DNA of 64,000 bases from Tenacibaculum sp. SZ-18 (lineage in GTDB: Bacteria > Bacteroidota > Bacteroidia > Flavobacteriales > Flavobacteriaceae): positions 3,331,777-3,395,776 of the forward strand of contig NZ_CP019335.1 of the NCBI RefSeq assembly GCF_002813915.1. The letters are read 5' to 3'. Positions 55,147 through 64,000 of the stretch are shown here, in pieces (positions within the stretch are counted from its first letter, which is position 1; each line of letters begins with the position of its first letter). A program made the translations under genes and the position numbers. The notes below the pieces were generated by a model. It had not been told where the DNA came from, made no database searches, and saw only the letters and a list, made by a program, of their open reading frames with translations.

Positions 55147-56577
55147 ATGAAGAATACAATTATCCTTTTACTACTATTCATTAGCAATTATTCTTTTTCG
55201 CAAGAGGCATGTAAATGTTCTAAAGATTTAGATTTTATAATTACTTATTACGAAAACAATCTTCCAGGGTTTAAAGACAATGTAAATTCCAAAACAAAAG
55301 ATACATACGCTTCTTTAAAAACTAGTTTAAAAACCGAAGCAGAAAAAGCTGAAACGAAAAGCGATTGCTATAAATTAACTTTACAATTCGTTGAGTTTTT
55401 CAGAGATAATCATTCTTCTATTTACATGCGAAGTGAAAATATTGATGATTCAAATGAAGAGCAAGTACAGCAATTTTTAGCATCAAAAACATTTACTTCA
55501 AGAGAACTAATTCCTGAAGATCAAATTGATCAAAACCAATATCCATTAGATGATATTAGAGGTATTTATGAAATAAAAGGAGCCTACAAAATTGCGGTTA
55601 TTCCCAATAAAACAGCTCTTAGAGATTATGTTGGTGTTATTCTGGAATCTAAAACTAAACTTTGGAAAGCGGGACAGGTAAAATTTGAACTTAAAAAGAC
55701 GGAGGTTCAACATGAATTTCAAGCGATTTCATATCTTAAAAATCATGCTCTAGAATATGATAGTAGATTCTCTTTAAAAGAAGGAGTTTTAGGTGATTTC
55801 TGGTTTAAAACCTCACTTGAAAAACAAGTCAATCATGCTACGGATGTTTCCTATAAGTTTGATTTTAAAACAGTAAACGATAGCATTGCTTATTTGAAAA
55901 TTCCGACGTTCTCTGGAGGAAGAAGTGCAAAGATAGATTCACTATACGATGCATCATTCAACACAATCAGAACAAAACCTTATTTGATAATTGATGTTCG
56001 CAATAATGGTGGTGGAAGTGATGCTAATGTAGACCCATTATTAGAGTTTATTTATACTAACAAAATTAAAACCGACAAAGTAGATTTATACATTACAAAA
56101 GACAATATTAAAATTTGGGAAAGATGGTATACAAACGCGAAAGAAGATACTATTAATTTTAGTGAAGATCGTGTGAAGTGGTTTGCAAAACGATTAAAGA
56201 AAATGAAAAAAGCACGATTAAATTCATTCATGTCTGTTTCTAAAGGCGAAAAAATAAGTAAAAATTATAAATCGAACGCTGTACAAAAAGTAGCAATTCT
56301 ATATAATAAAAATTGTGTTAGTTCTTGTGAAGCGTTGTTGTTCTTAGCACAACAAAGCTCAAAAACAATTTTAGTTGGTGAAAATTCTGGAGGATATGTT
56401 GGCTATGGAGAAGTTGGAGCGGTATACACGCCCTGTTATAACTTTACCTTAACCTGTACATCAAGTAGATATAAAAAACAACGCGCGTATGAAGTGATTG
56501 GCATTGCTCCAAATCATTATCTAAATAACATAAAAAGTTGGGTTGATCAAACCATTGAACTTTTGAAGAAACAATAA
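55147..56577 (+). CDS. S41-family (C-terminal processing-like) peptidase
   Basis: With start at ATG 55147 the product has 476 residues and begins MKNTIILLLLFISNYSFSQ, a signal peptide. An earlier start at 55126 is possible. The protein has an N-terminal helical region with DLDFIITYYENNLPGF, a central S41 core (LIIDVRNNGGGSDANVDPLLEF) and the active-site block KNCVSSCEALLFLAQQS, in which the Ser of SCEA is the probable nucleophile, followed by GENSGGYVGYGEV. S41 proteins cut unfolded or C-terminal regions of exported proteins. No PDZ domain is obvious. A hairpin terminator follows the stop. Confidence 0.87.
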   Translation: MKNTIILLLLFISNYSFSQEACKCSKDLDFIITYYENNLPGFKDNVNSKTKDTYASLKTSLKTEAEKAETKSDCYKLTLQFVEFFRDNHSSIYMRSENIDDSNEEQVQQFLASKTFTSRELIPEDQIDQNQYPLDDIRGIYEIKGAYKIAVIPNKTALRDYVGVILESKTKLWKAGQVKFELKKTEVQHEFQAISYLKNHALEYDSRFSLKEGVLGDFWFKTSLEKQVNHATDVSYKFDFKTVNDSIAYLKIPTFSGGRSAKIDSLYDASFNTIRTKPYLIIDVRNNGGGSDANVDPLLEFIYTNKIKTDKVDLYITKDNIKIWERWYTNAKEDTINFSEDRVKWFAKRLKKMKKARLNSFMSVSKGEKISKNYKSNAVQKVAILYNKNCVSSCEALLFLAQQSSKTILVGENSGGYVGYGEVGAVYTPCYNFTLTCTSSRYKKQRAYEVIGIAPNHYLNNIKSWVDQTIELLKKQ

Positions 56578-56583
56578 ACTAAT

Positions 56584-56612
56584 AAAACCGAAGTCAAAGG
56601 CTTCGGTTTTTT
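56584..56612. terminator. Terminator between the S41 peptidase and cytochrome c genes
   Basis: AAAACCGAAG pairs with CTTCGGTTTT around a loop of 7 bases, with a T-run to the right. It can serve the plus-strand peptidase gene and, in part, the minus-strand cytochrome gene that ends beside it. Confidence 0.85.
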
Positions 56613-56931
56613 AGTCCTTAGTATATTTTAAAATTTCATGTTGCTGTTCAGTGGTTAACTGTGGATACCTCTGACTATGTCGCTCAGAATTCAAATACTT
56701 CTTTAAAGAAAGTGAATCCAAATTTATATTTCTCAATGCTGGTCCAATCATATGTTTGTCCAATTTATGACAAGAAGCACAATTTGCATTAAAAAGCTTT
56801 CTTCCCTCTCTTTTATCTTTACTAATTTTATCTATTGTGTCTACAACACCGCACTCTAATAGTTCGTTATTAGAATTTGAAAACAACAAAGAATAAAAAA
56901 GCATCATCATGATAGTTATGAATACTACCAT
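56611..56931 (-). CDS. Small c-type cytochrome, membrane anchored
   Basis: 106 residues. An N-terminal hydrophobic segment (VVFITIMMMLFYSLLF) is a signal anchor. The haem motif is CASCHKLDKHMIGPAL, and the axial Met is probably in the C-terminal half, where none is obvious apart from the Met in HMIGP. A single haem domain of about 70 residues follows. It may carry electrons to an oxidase or peroxidase. It lies 39 bases after the aldo-keto reductase gene on the same strand. Confidence 0.85.
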   Translation of the reverse strand: MVVFITIMMMLFYSLLFSNSNNELLECGVVDTIDKISKDKREGRKLFNANCASCHKLDKHMIGPALRNINLDSLSLKKYLNSERHSQRYPQLTTEQQHEILKYTKD

Positions 56932-56970
56932 GTATGATGAGAATATTTTTTTTTTATACTCAAATTAAAA

Positions 56971-58011
56971 CTATGGCGCCGGATTCGGTCTTGCTGTATG
57001 TACAGCTTCGATTTCCTCTAAAATCTCTTCAGATAAATCGATGTTAATAGAACCGATATTCTCCTTTAATTGATCCATTTTTGTAGCGCCAATAATGTTA
57101 CTTGTTACAAATGGTAATTGATTGATATACGCTAATGATAATTCAGACAACGTCAATCCGTGTTTCTCAGCAATTGCTAAATATGCTCGAACTGCTTCTT
57201 GAGATCCGTCGCCCATATAACGAGCAATAAAACGAGGGAATAATGTTCCTCTTGCTCCTTTTGGCTGACCACCATCTAAATACTTTCCAGAAAGTACTCC
57301 TTGTGCTAATGGAGAATACGCTAATAATCCAATATTTTCACGCATTGAAACTTCTGACATCCCATATTCATAACCACGGTGGATTAATGAATATGAATTT
57401 TGGATTGTTGCCATTCTTGGTAATCCTTTCTGTTCAGCAGCTTGTAAATACTTCATCGTTCCCCAAGGAGTTTCATTTGATAATCCAACGTGTTTTATCT
57501 TTCCTTGTTTAATTAATTCCTGAAGTGTTTCTAAAATCTCAATATGATCTTCTGCTTCTTTTGTTGACGTTTTGTATGGATAATCTCTAACACCAAAACA
57601 ATTTACACCTCTGTTCGGCCAGTGCAATTGATATAAATCGATATAATCTGTTTGTAAACGCTTTAAACTTCCTTCAACAGCTTCAATAATATTTTGACCT
57701 GTTAATCCTCCTGATCTAATATGAGCAGTATACGCTCCACCTCCAGCAATTTTAGAAGCTAAAACTACCTTCTCTCTATTTCCAGTTTTCTTAAACCAGT
57801 TTCCAATAATTTTTTCTGTTGCACCATACGTTTCTGGTGTTGCAGGAACAGAATATAATTCTGCCGTGTCAAAAAAGTTTACACCTTGTTCTAAAGCGTA
57901 ATCCATTTGTTCGAAACCCTCTGCTTCTGTATTTTGATTTCCCCATGTCATAGTTCCTAAACATATTTTAGAAACTTTTACATCAGTATTTGGTAACGTT
58001 GTATATTTCAT
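56971..58011 (-). CDS. NADP(H)-dependent aldo-keto reductase (Tas-like)
   Basis: 346 residues. The TIM-barrel AKR pattern is clear: CLGTMTWGNQNTEAEGFEQM, NFFDTAELYSVPATPETYG (catalytic Asp and Tyr), LASKIAGGG (Lys), and YIDLYQLHWPNRG (His). The late NIIGATKMDQLKENI motif contacts NADP. It resembles E. coli Tas, and the physiological substrate is unknown. Its ATG overlaps the stop of the lipoprotein gene as ATGA. Confidence 0.92.
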   Translation of the reverse strand: MKYTTLPNTDVKVSKICLGTMTWGNQNTEAEGFEQMDYALEQGVNFFDTAELYSVPATPETYGATEKIIGNWFKKTGNREKVVLASKIAGGGAYTAHIRSGGLTGQNIIEAVEGSLKRLQTDYIDLYQLHWPNRGVNCFGVRDYPYKTSTKEAEDHIEILETLQELIKQGKIKHVGLSNETPWGTMKYLQAAEQKGLPRMATIQNSYSLIHRGYEYGMSEVSMRENIGLLAYSPLAQGVLSGKYLDGGQPKGARGTLFPRFIARYMGDGSQEAVRAYLAIAEKHGLTLSELSLAYINQLPFVTSNIIGATKMDQLKENIGSINIDLSEEILEEIEAVHTARPNPAP

Positions 58012-58493
58012 TTATTTCTTTTAGTTATTGAATTAAAACGATTAAAAAAATGTTGAGTATAAGTATTATCTATTTTTAATCGTTCATTTGAATTTCCCTC
58101 ATTATAAAGAAAATCAGATAATTTATATTCACTATTCTCTATTCTATTAAATTCTATAGAAGATGGGTTTATTAAAATAAATTTACCTTTTTCCGTCTGA
58201 TTTATTTGACCTTGTAAGTCCTTAATAGAATACTTTTCATTGGTCGAAACATTCACGTATAAATTACCATTTTCTATTTTATAATAAACAGGAATCCGTT
58301 CACCTAAATAATATGAAAATCTATAAATACGATTTTTTGTTACAAACCATTCCTCATAATCCCATTCAGCTCCTTCTACAACTTCTTTATTCCTTTTTAA
58401 AAAGCTCCAGTTCCCTTTGATATCGACTTCTTTTTTTACTTCACAGCAGTTAAATAACGCTATTATGAAAATAAAAATCGACACTTTCCTCAT
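58008..58493 (-). CDS. Hypothetical lipoprotein
   Basis: 161 residues with a lipoprotein-like signal (MRKVSIFIFIIALFNCCEVKK, Cys at residue 16 or 17). The rest is a mixed beta-rich domain with KGNWSFLKRNKEV and NLYVNVSTNEKYSIKDL; it has the look of a lipocalin-like or DUF-type outer-membrane lipoprotein, but I do not recognise a family. It lies 13 bases after pgk and overlaps the aldo-keto reductase by 4 bases, so it is in the same transcript. Confidence 0.72.
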   Translation of the reverse strand: MRKVSIFIFIIALFNCCEVKKEVDIKGNWSFLKRNKEVVEGAEWDYEEWFVTKNRIYRFSYYLGERIPVYYKIENGNLYVNVSTNEKYSIKDLQGQINQTEKGKFILINPSSIEFNRIENSEYKLSDFLYNEGNSNERLKIDNTYTQHFFNRFNSITKRNK

Positions 58494-58506
58494 CGGTTGA
58501 TTCCTA

Positions 58507-59694
58507 TTAGTTTAAAATAGCATCAATTCCTGGTAAGGTTTTTCCTTCTAAGCTTTCTAACATAGCTCCTCCACCAGTTGACACATAACTTACTTTATCT
58601 GCAAATCCAAATTGTTTTACCGCTGCTACAGAATCTCCTCCTCCAACTAAAGAGAACGCTCCGTTTTTAGTTGCTGCGTCAATTGCATTTCCTAGTTCAA
58701 TTGTTCCTTTTGCAAAGTTCTCCATTTCAAAAACTCCTAAAGGTCCATTCCATAAAATGGTTTTAGAGTTCGCTAAAACTTCTGCAAACTTTTTAGATGT
58801 TTCTGGTCCAACATCTAATCCCATCCAACCATCAGGAATTTCATTAGTATTCACTTTTTGTGTATTTGCATCGTTTGCAAAATTATCCGCAATAACAGCA
58901 TCTACTGGTAAGTGAATTTCAGTATTTTTCTCTTTCGCAATTTTTAAAATATCTAAAGCTAACTGTAACTTATCTTCTTCAACTAAAGAATTTCCAATTG
59001 ATCCACCTAAGGCTTTTACAAATGTGAACGTCATTCCTCCACCAACAATAATATGATCTACTTTCTCAATAATATTTTCAATCACACCAATTTTAGAAGA
59101 TACTTTTGCTCCTCCTAAAATTGCAGTTACAGGCTTTTCAGAGTTGTTTAATACTTTATCTATACTTTCAATTTCTTTCGCTAATAAAGACCCAAAACAT
59201 TTGTTTTTTGGAAAAAATTGTGCAATTACTGCTGTTGATGCATGAGCTCTATGAGCAGTTCCAAAAGCATCATTTACATACACATCTCCTAACTTTGAAA
59301 GTTGTTCTGCAAAGGCAACACCTCCTGCTTTTTCTTCACCGTGAAAACGTAAATTTTCTAATAATAAAATCTCACCGTTTTGTAATCCAGCTACTGCTTC
59401 TTCAACACTAGCTCCAACACAATCGTTTACGAACTTTACTTGTACACCAATTACTTCGCTTACCTTATCAACAATATGCTGTAAAGAGAATTTTTCATCA
59501 ACTCCTTTTGGACGACCTAAATGAGACATTAATACACAGCTTCCACCATCTTCTAATATTTTAATAATAGTTGGTTTTGCTGATTGGATTCTGGTATCAT
59601 CCGTTACTAGAAATTCATCGTTTAACGGCACATTAAAATCTACACGGATTAATGCTTTTTTATCTTTAAAATTAAAATCGTTGATTGTCTTCAT
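58507..59694 (-). CDS. pgk: Phosphoglycerate kinase
   Basis: 395 residues from ATG 59694, the normal length; an upstream in-frame Met (59736) adds 14 residues not expected in the family. Motifs are [39 protein letters not shown], and the nucleotide-binding [13 protein letters not shown]. The enzyme makes ATP from 1,3-bisphosphoglycerate in glycolysis. It is the first gene of a run with the lipoprotein and aldo-keto reductase genes. Confidence 0.96.
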   Translation of the reverse strand: MKTINDFNFKDKKALIRVDFNVPLNDEFLVTDDTRIQSAKPTIIKILEDGGSCVLMSHLGRPKGVDEKFSLQHIVDKVSEVIGVQVKFVNDCVGASVEEAVAGLQNGEILLLENLRFHGEEKAGGVAFAEQLSKLGDVYVNDAFGTAHRAHASTAVIAQFFPKNKCFGSLLAKEIESIDKVLNNSEKPVTAILGGAKVSSKIGVIENIIEKVDHIIVGGGMTFTFVKALGGSIGNSLVEEDKLQLALDILKIAKEKNTEIHLPVDAVIADNFANDANTQKVNTNEIPDGWMGLDVGPETSKKFAEVLANSKTILWNGPLGVFEMENFAKGTIELGNAIDAATKNGAFSLVGGGDSVAAVKQFGFADKVSYVSTGGGAMLESLEGKTLPGIDAILN

Positions 59695-59733
59695 TGCTTC
59701 GGTTTTTAAGAAGTTTGCTTTTTTGATTTCTAG

Positions 59734-59741
59734 CAAAAATA
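59734..59741 (-). promoter_or_regulatory. Probable -7 box of the pgk promoter
   Basis: TATTTTTG on the minus strand fits TAnnTTTG exactly and lies 39 bases before the ATG. The -33 element is not clear: only a T-rich stretch is seen around 59757-59762. Confidence 0.45.
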
Positions 59742-59780
59742 ATTATTCTAAATTAGAAAAAACGCGATTAAAAAAGCATA

Positions 59781-59802
59781 TTTCGTTATTTTTATAACGA
59801 AA
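59781..59802. repeat. Perfect 9-base inverted repeat between pgk and the GNAT gene
   Basis: TTTCGTTAT and ATAACGAAA are separated by four Ts. It sits between two divergent genes, 40 bases upstream of the pgk -7 box and 39 bases upstream of the GNAT ATG, so it may be an operator. As a hairpin it lacks a following T-run. Confidence 0.55.
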
Positions 59803-59841
59803 ACGTTTGCAAAAAATCTGTTCAACTTATTGCTACACCTA

Positions 59842-60372
59842 ATGCTAATTTTCACACAAACTTCTACTGAAACTGAGCTTCATCAAATATTGGGGTTGCA
59901 ACAGAAAAACTTGCCTAAAGTTTTAAGTGATGAAGAAAAAAAGCAAGAAGGTTTTGTTACTGTTGAACATGATTTTGAAACGCTTTTTCAAATGCATGAA
60001 ATTCATCCACATATTATTGCAAAATACAACGATAAAGTTGTTGGATATGCTTTATCAATGTCAACCGTTTTTAAAGATTCCATTCCTGCTTTAATTCCTA
60101 TGTTTACAGAATTGGAAAAGTTAAACATTGATCAGAATTTTATCATTATGGGGCAGGTTTGTGTGGATAAAGAACATCGTGGTAAAGGAATCTTCCGAAG
60201 TTTATATGAAAAAATGAGTGCTGTTTTTACCGAAAAGTATTCTAGTATTATAACCGAAATCGATGCTGAAAACATTCGCTCGATAAATGCTCATAAGGCT
60301 ATAGGATTTAAAACTATTTCTGAATATCCTGCTAATAACCAGGTTTGGAAAATTGTTGCGATGGAAATTTAA
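59842..60372 (+). CDS. GNAT-family N-acetyltransferase
   Basis: With start at ATG 59842 the product has 176 residues; a TTG 12 bases upstream is a less likely start. The acetyl-CoA loop is VCVDKEHRGKGIFRSLYEKM, preceded by the beta-strand KVVGYALSMS and followed by NIRSINAHKAIGFK, the usual GNAT layout. The acceptor is unknown. Divergent from pgk. Confidence 0.88.
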   Translation: MLIFTQTSTETELHQILGLQQKNLPKVLSDEEKKQEGFVTVEHDFETLFQMHEIHPHIIAKYNDKVVGYALSMSTVFKDSIPALIPMFTELEKLNIDQNFIIMGQVCVDKEHRGKGIFRSLYEKMSAVFTEKYSSIITEIDAENIRSINAHKAIGFKTISEYPANNQVWKIVAMEI

Positions 60373-60399
60373 TTTGTTATTTTTAAACAAAAATGCACA

Positions 60400-60966
60400 A
60401 TGAAAAAATTTCACCTATTAACTATTTTATTATTCTCAACTTTACGAACTTTCGCTTGTAGTTGTGAACCAATTCCATTTAACCAAGCTGTAGAATGGGC
60501 TGATGAAATCTTTGTTGGAAGATTAATTGAAGTAAAAGAACTCTTCAATGAATCATATCCTGAAGCACCGAACCAAAAGCATACTACACACTGGTCTGCG
60601 ACTTTTGAAATTGAAAAAAAATGGAAAGGCTCAAGAAAGAAATATATTACAATATATCAAGATGGAAATAGTTGTGGATTTAACTTTACCAATATAAATC
60701 AAAATTATCTGGTTTACGCTGAGAATAAATCGATCTTAGGAGTTTATACTACACCAACAACTTGGCTGTGCTCTCGAACTATTAATGAATATAATTCTAG
60801 TGAAAAAAGCAACTATAAACCTGATCAGGAAAAATTAGATGCAAAATTTCCAGAAACAATAAACTTATATAATTTTAATTTGTTTTCATGGTCTTATTTC
60901 TATCCTTTAAGTATATTTTTGATTGGTTTGTTTATCGGTAGAAAAACTAAAAAGGCAACTCACTAG
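60400..60966 (+). CDS. Exported TIMP/netrin-like domain protein with C-terminal membrane segment
   Basis: 188 residues. A signal sequence (MKKFHLLTILLFSTLRTFA) is followed directly by CSCEP, the start typical of TIMP/NTR-like domains; WADEIFVGRLIEVKEL, TFEIEKKWKGSRKKYITIYQ and CGFNF fit a small OB-fold exported domain in which cysteines pair. A hydrophobic C-terminal segment (FYPLSIFLIGLFIG) ends in RKTKK. Bacterial members have no settled function. Its last 20 bases overlap the convergent nuclease gene. Confidence 0.75.
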   Translation: MKKFHLLTILLFSTLRTFACSCEPIPFNQAVEWADEIFVGRLIEVKELFNESYPEAPNQKHTTHWSATFEIEKKWKGSRKKYITIYQDGNSCGFNFTNINQNYLVYAENKSILGVYTTPTTWLCSRTINEYNSSEKSNYKPDQEKLDAKFPETINLYNFNLFSWSYFYPLSIFLIGLFIGRKTKKATH

Positions 60967-63700
60967 GTTCTACAAAATCAATTTCCTGATTGTAAATCTC
61001 TCTTATAAGAATTTTCATCTCATCAATAAAAGCGTACACTCTTTCTGGTGTTACATTAAAATCTTCACCTCTAAACTTCTCTGAAAAATTAAGTTTCATA
61101 AATCCTGATTGTAACTTTTTAAAGGAAACTATTCCTGCCTGCATCTCAGCATTTTCATTAATGTTTTCACTTTCCAGATACATAAATGCATATAATAACA
61201 CCTGAATAGCTTTACTGTATTTAAAATCACGGATTTCTTCTAAAAACGGAACCTTCAAATCTGAAGGTTTTACACTTCCGGTTTTATAATCAATAATTCT
61301 GGCAACACCATTTAATTGATCAATTCTATCAACCTGTCCATGAATTTTAATTGGAAAATCAATTTCATCAATGTGAATATAAGCTTCGTAATCTTTTTCT
61401 ATTCCGAGAATTTTCAATTCATTCGATTCATCTTTTAATAAATCTATTTCTTGATTTAAGAAATTACTAACGAAACGAGTTGCCACCTCAAAAATCAATC
61501 GGTTTTTACCTGTAGAAACATCTCCATTTTTAAAATGAATGGCAAAGTTTCGAAGAACAAATTCCTTAATTTTAGGTTTCATTTCCTTCACATTTTCCAA
61601 CTGAATGAATTTTCCTAAATAAGGTTCGTATAATTCTCTTAATGTTTCGTGAACTACAGTTCCTAAAGTATTAAAAGCAACTTCTTCCTCAATTTCATCA
61701 AACTCCTTAATTTTTAGAACTTTTTGTTGATAGAAAGCAATCGGATTATATAAATAATTCGTTAATGCCGAAGGAGAAATTCCCTTCTTGGCTAGTTCTT
61801 TAAGTTTTAGTAAAACCGCCTCGTTTTTTTGTATTTCTTTTTTGAATTCGGCATTCGTCGTTACTTTCGGACTTATAAATCGACTGGTAATATTTTTCTT
61901 TAACAACTCAAGTTGTCCTATAAATCTACTTTTCTCTCCACCTCCAAAAGAATCACTTTCAGTGTTATAAACTAGATAAATATTTTTTGCTCTCTGTAAT
62001 AACCTAAAAAAGTGATAAGAGAAAATTGCATCTTTTTCACGATACGTTGGCAATCCGAATTGAACTTTTACATCAAACGGAATAAAAGAGGTTTGTTTTG
62101 AATTTCCTGGAAGAATACCTTCATTTACGGAAGTTAATATTACCGTTTCAAAATCTAACAAACGAGTTTCTAACATTCCCATTAACTGCAATCCAGCTAA
62201 TGGTTCTCCTTGGAAAGAAATGGTTTCTGAAGTAATTAATTGTTTAAAAAACTGATATAACGTCTTCAAATCTGAAAAGTAACCAAATTCTTTTTGCAAA
62301 TTATTTAATTGCATAAAAGCGGTGTAGTAACGAAATAAAAATTCTTTTTCTAAACCAGAAACTATTGCTTTTAGTTGATCAATAAGTGCAATAATTTTAT
62401 TTAAAAACCCTCTTACGTCATTACTATTTAAAAAAAGACTTCCAACTAATTCTTGAACCGAACTTTCTGTTTTTTGTAAAAATCTATCTATAAATTCTTT
62501 ACTTACAAAAGTATGATTGTTGTTGTGAATTGCAGAAGTAATTTCATCTGAAACAGAAATTTCATTCACTATTAATAATCGATGTAATAATGGTTGTTTC
62601 ATTACTTTAATTACATCTTTATAATAAAATTCTTTACTCCCCTTTTTTTGTAATTTTTCTTGAGAAATAAACAATTGAAAGATAGATAAAAACAAACTTG
62701 TCAGGGGAATATCTTTCAACGGATATCCCATTGTTATATTGATGGAAGAAACACTTTCTGGAAGAGAATTTAACGAAATTGGTAACAAGGTTTCATCAGA
62801 CAAAACCAGAGCTGTATTGTTGTGGTTTTCCATATCTGATAATAACTCGCCCACATATTTCATTTGAGAAATATTCTTTGCAGCACCTATTAATTGGATG
62901 TTCTTATTTCCATTGAAGTAATTACTCGGCATTTTTAATTCCTCCTTTTCGTAATACTTCCATGAACTCAGATACTTTCTAATAAAATTCCCCGCTTGAT
63001 GAGTTGAATTCAAAAATGTTTCATCTATATCCCAGTAAACTTCGGTATTTCCTTGAATAAGCATTTCTTTCAATAAGAATTCTTCTGCTTTGTTAAGTGC
63101 ATTAAAACCAATGAAATAGAATTTTTTCGAACTATTATTTTCTAAAAACTGATGAATATTTTTGGTTGCTTCTCGATACATACATCCCTGATAACCAATT
63201 TTATTCTCTAATAAAAACGCATACAAAGCATTGTAATATTCATTCAACTTCTCCATGAAAGCAAAGTGATTTTTCATCAATTCTGTTTCTTGGATAGTTC
63301 CTTTTACAGACCAATTTTTTAAACGCTGAATATCTCTGATATACACAAATACATCTTCTGTATTTACCAAATGCTGATCAATCTCATTAAAGTCTTGAAT
63401 TACCGTAAAAGCCCATGAAGCAAATGCATCAAATGAATCAGGATTAACTTCTTGTTCTTTGTAAATTTTGTAGAAGTAAAATAAAAGCTGAATACTATCT
63501 ATTTTTCGTATTCCCGAAACCTTCTGAGTGAATTCTTCAATATTTATTATTTCAGGTAAAAACCCAGTTATTTGCGATTCTTTAAATGCTTGTTTTACAA
63601 AAACACCTGCACGATTAGACGGCAAAATAAATGTGACATTTTCGAAACTATTTGTTGTTTTTAAAATGTCTTCAATTGTCTCCTGAATAAATGTTTTCAT
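60947..63700 (-). CDS. PD-(D/E)XK nuclease family protein, AddB/exonuclease-like
   Basis: 917 residues from ATG 63700; an earlier in-frame start at 63715 adds only five residues. The first half shows helicase-like fold remnants (TFILPSNRAGVFVKQAF) as in AddB, without an intact Walker lysine motif. The C-terminal nuclease domain begins ISPSALTNYLYNPIAFY and has the active-site block IHGQVDRIDQLNGVARIIDYKTG (Asp and Lys in DxxxDYKTG). It probably works with an AddA-type helicase in recombinational repair; that gene is not in this window. Confidence 0.87.
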   Translation of the reverse strand: MKTFIQETIEDILKTTNSFENVTFILPSNRAGVFVKQAFKESQITGFLPEIINIEEFTQKVSGIRKIDSIQLLFYFYKIYKEQEVNPDSFDAFASWAFTVIQDFNEIDQHLVNTEDVFVYIRDIQRLKNWSVKGTIQETELMKNHFAFMEKLNEYYNALYAFLLENKIGYQGCMYREATKNIHQFLENNSSKKFYFIGFNALNKAEEFLLKEMLIQGNTEVYWDIDETFLNSTHQAGNFIRKYLSSWKYYEKEELKMPSNYFNGNKNIQLIGAAKNISQMKYVGELLSDMENHNNTALVLSDETLLPISLNSLPESVSSINITMGYPLKDIPLTSLFLSIFQLFISQEKLQKKGSKEFYYKDVIKVMKQPLLHRLLIVNEISVSDEITSAIHNNNHTFVSKEFIDRFLQKTESSVQELVGSLFLNSNDVRGFLNKIIALIDQLKAIVSGLEKEFLFRYYTAFMQLNNLQKEFGYFSDLKTLYQFFKQLITSETISFQGEPLAGLQLMGMLETRLLDFETVILTSVNEGILPGNSKQTSFIPFDVKVQFGLPTYREKDAIFSYHFFRLLQRAKNIYLVYNTESDSFGGGEKSRFIGQLELLKKNITSRFISPKVTTNAEFKKEIQKNEAVLLKLKELAKKGISPSALTNYLYNPIAFYQQKVLKIKEFDEIEEEVAFNTLGTVVHETLRELYEPYLGKFIQLENVKEMKPKIKEFVLRNFAIHFKNGDVSTGKNRLIFEVATRFVSNFLNQEIDLLKDESNELKILGIEKDYEAYIHIDEIDFPIKIHGQVDRIDQLNGVARIIDYKTGSVKPSDLKVPFLEEIRDFKYSKAIQVLLYAFMYLESENINENAEMQAGIVSFKKLQSGFMKLNFSEKFRGEDFNVTPERVYAFIDEMKILIREIYNQEIDFVEPSELPF

Positions 63701-63749
63701 AGATCTAAAGTACAATAATTATGTTATTTTTGGTTTAGAATCAAATCAA

Positions 63750-64000
63750 ATGAATACACTACATATTTCTTTATTACAGGCAGATTTATCCTGGGAAAAT
63801 GTCCAAGAAAACATTAACTATTTTACCGAACAAATAGATAAAATAAGTAATGATTTGGACCTGATTGTTTTACCTGAAATGTTTACTACTGGATTTTCAA
63901 TGAATGCAAAAGAACTCGCCGAAGAAATGAATGGAAAAACTGTAAACTGGATGCGAGAAACAGCAATAAAAAAACAAAGTGCAGTAGTAGGAAGTGTAAT
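63750..64000 (+). CDS. Nitrilase/omega-amidase family protein (YafV-like), 3' end outside the window
   Basis: Starts at ATG 63750 and is open to the window end (83 codons). The visible part reads MNTLHISLLQADLSWENVQE, then LIVLPEMFTTGFSMNA, in which the Glu of PEMF is the first member of the nitrilase Glu-Lys-Cys triad. It resembles omega-amidases that hydrolyse 2-oxoglutaramate or 2-oxosuccinamate. It is divergent from the nuclease gene; the other active-site residues lie outside the window. Confidence 0.85.
   Translation, partial: MNTLHISLLQADLSWENVQENINYFTEQIDKISNDLDLIVLPEMFTTGFSMNAKELAEEMNGKTVNWMRETAIKKQSAVVGSV

Overview
The window reads as chromosome of a marine-type member of the Flavobacteriaceae (Bacteroidota). 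The DNA is strongly AT-rich. It carries two components of the Bacteroidota-only type IX secretion system (SprA and the propeller protein PorZ), TonB-dependent receptors with carboxypeptidase-like N-terminal domains, an S46 dipeptidyl-peptidase, a DUF5686 protein, and promoters of the Bacteroidota type (-7 box TAnnTTTG). The genus cannot be fixed from sequence reading alone. No tRNA, rRNA, CRISPR array or intact insertion sequence was seen.

Layout. Positions 1-4387 hold a tightly packed arsenosugar biosynthesis operon: AhpD-like protein, radical-SAM ArsS, exported rhodanese, TIGR04282-type glycosyltransferase, purine nucleoside phosphorylase and arsenite methyltransferase ArsM, closed by a strong hairpin terminator. 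From 4.4 to 8.65 kb comes a graveyard: a truncated DUF2064 gene, a TonB-receptor remnant and a VgrG-like spike remnant, surrounding one intact penicillin-acylase-family gene. A sterol-desaturase-family protein and DPP11 follow, then on the minus strand two overlapping DUF3857 proteins and a GH113-like lipoprotein, flanked by more decayed reading frames. At 18.3-25.3 kb lie an FAD oxidoreductase with a membrane ferredoxin, a broken MORN-like gene and three coupled glycosyltransferases. The minus strand from 25.4 to 38.6 kb carries an acetyltransferase, two tandem TonB proteins, and maeB-ruvA-sprA-gcvH-vanZ. Then come queG, an AsmA-family protein, a DUF5686 protein, a minus-strand run porZ-recO-TonB receptor-DUF3817, a CYTH protein, SMI1/KNR4, PAQR/HlyIII-like and PlsC genes, trpS, an S41 peptidase, cytochrome c, aldo-keto reductase, lipoprotein, pgk, GNAT, a TIMP-like protein, an AddB-like nuclease and the start of a nitrilase-family gene.

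How genes work together. The first six genes form one pathway in which ArsM methylates arsenite, ArsS adds the deoxyadenosyl group, PNP removes adenine and the glycosyltransferase probably builds the final sugar. SprA (translocon) and PorZ (cell-surface attachment complex) belong to the same secretion system. The tandem TonB proteins and the receptor serve energised outer-membrane uptake.

The most unusual property of the window is the number of recently inactivated genes in unannotated gaps. At least six remnants can be read. Many of their stop codons fall where a tryptophan is expected, which suggests G-to-A decay of TGG codons. This points to ongoing gene loss, perhaps after a change in lifestyle.
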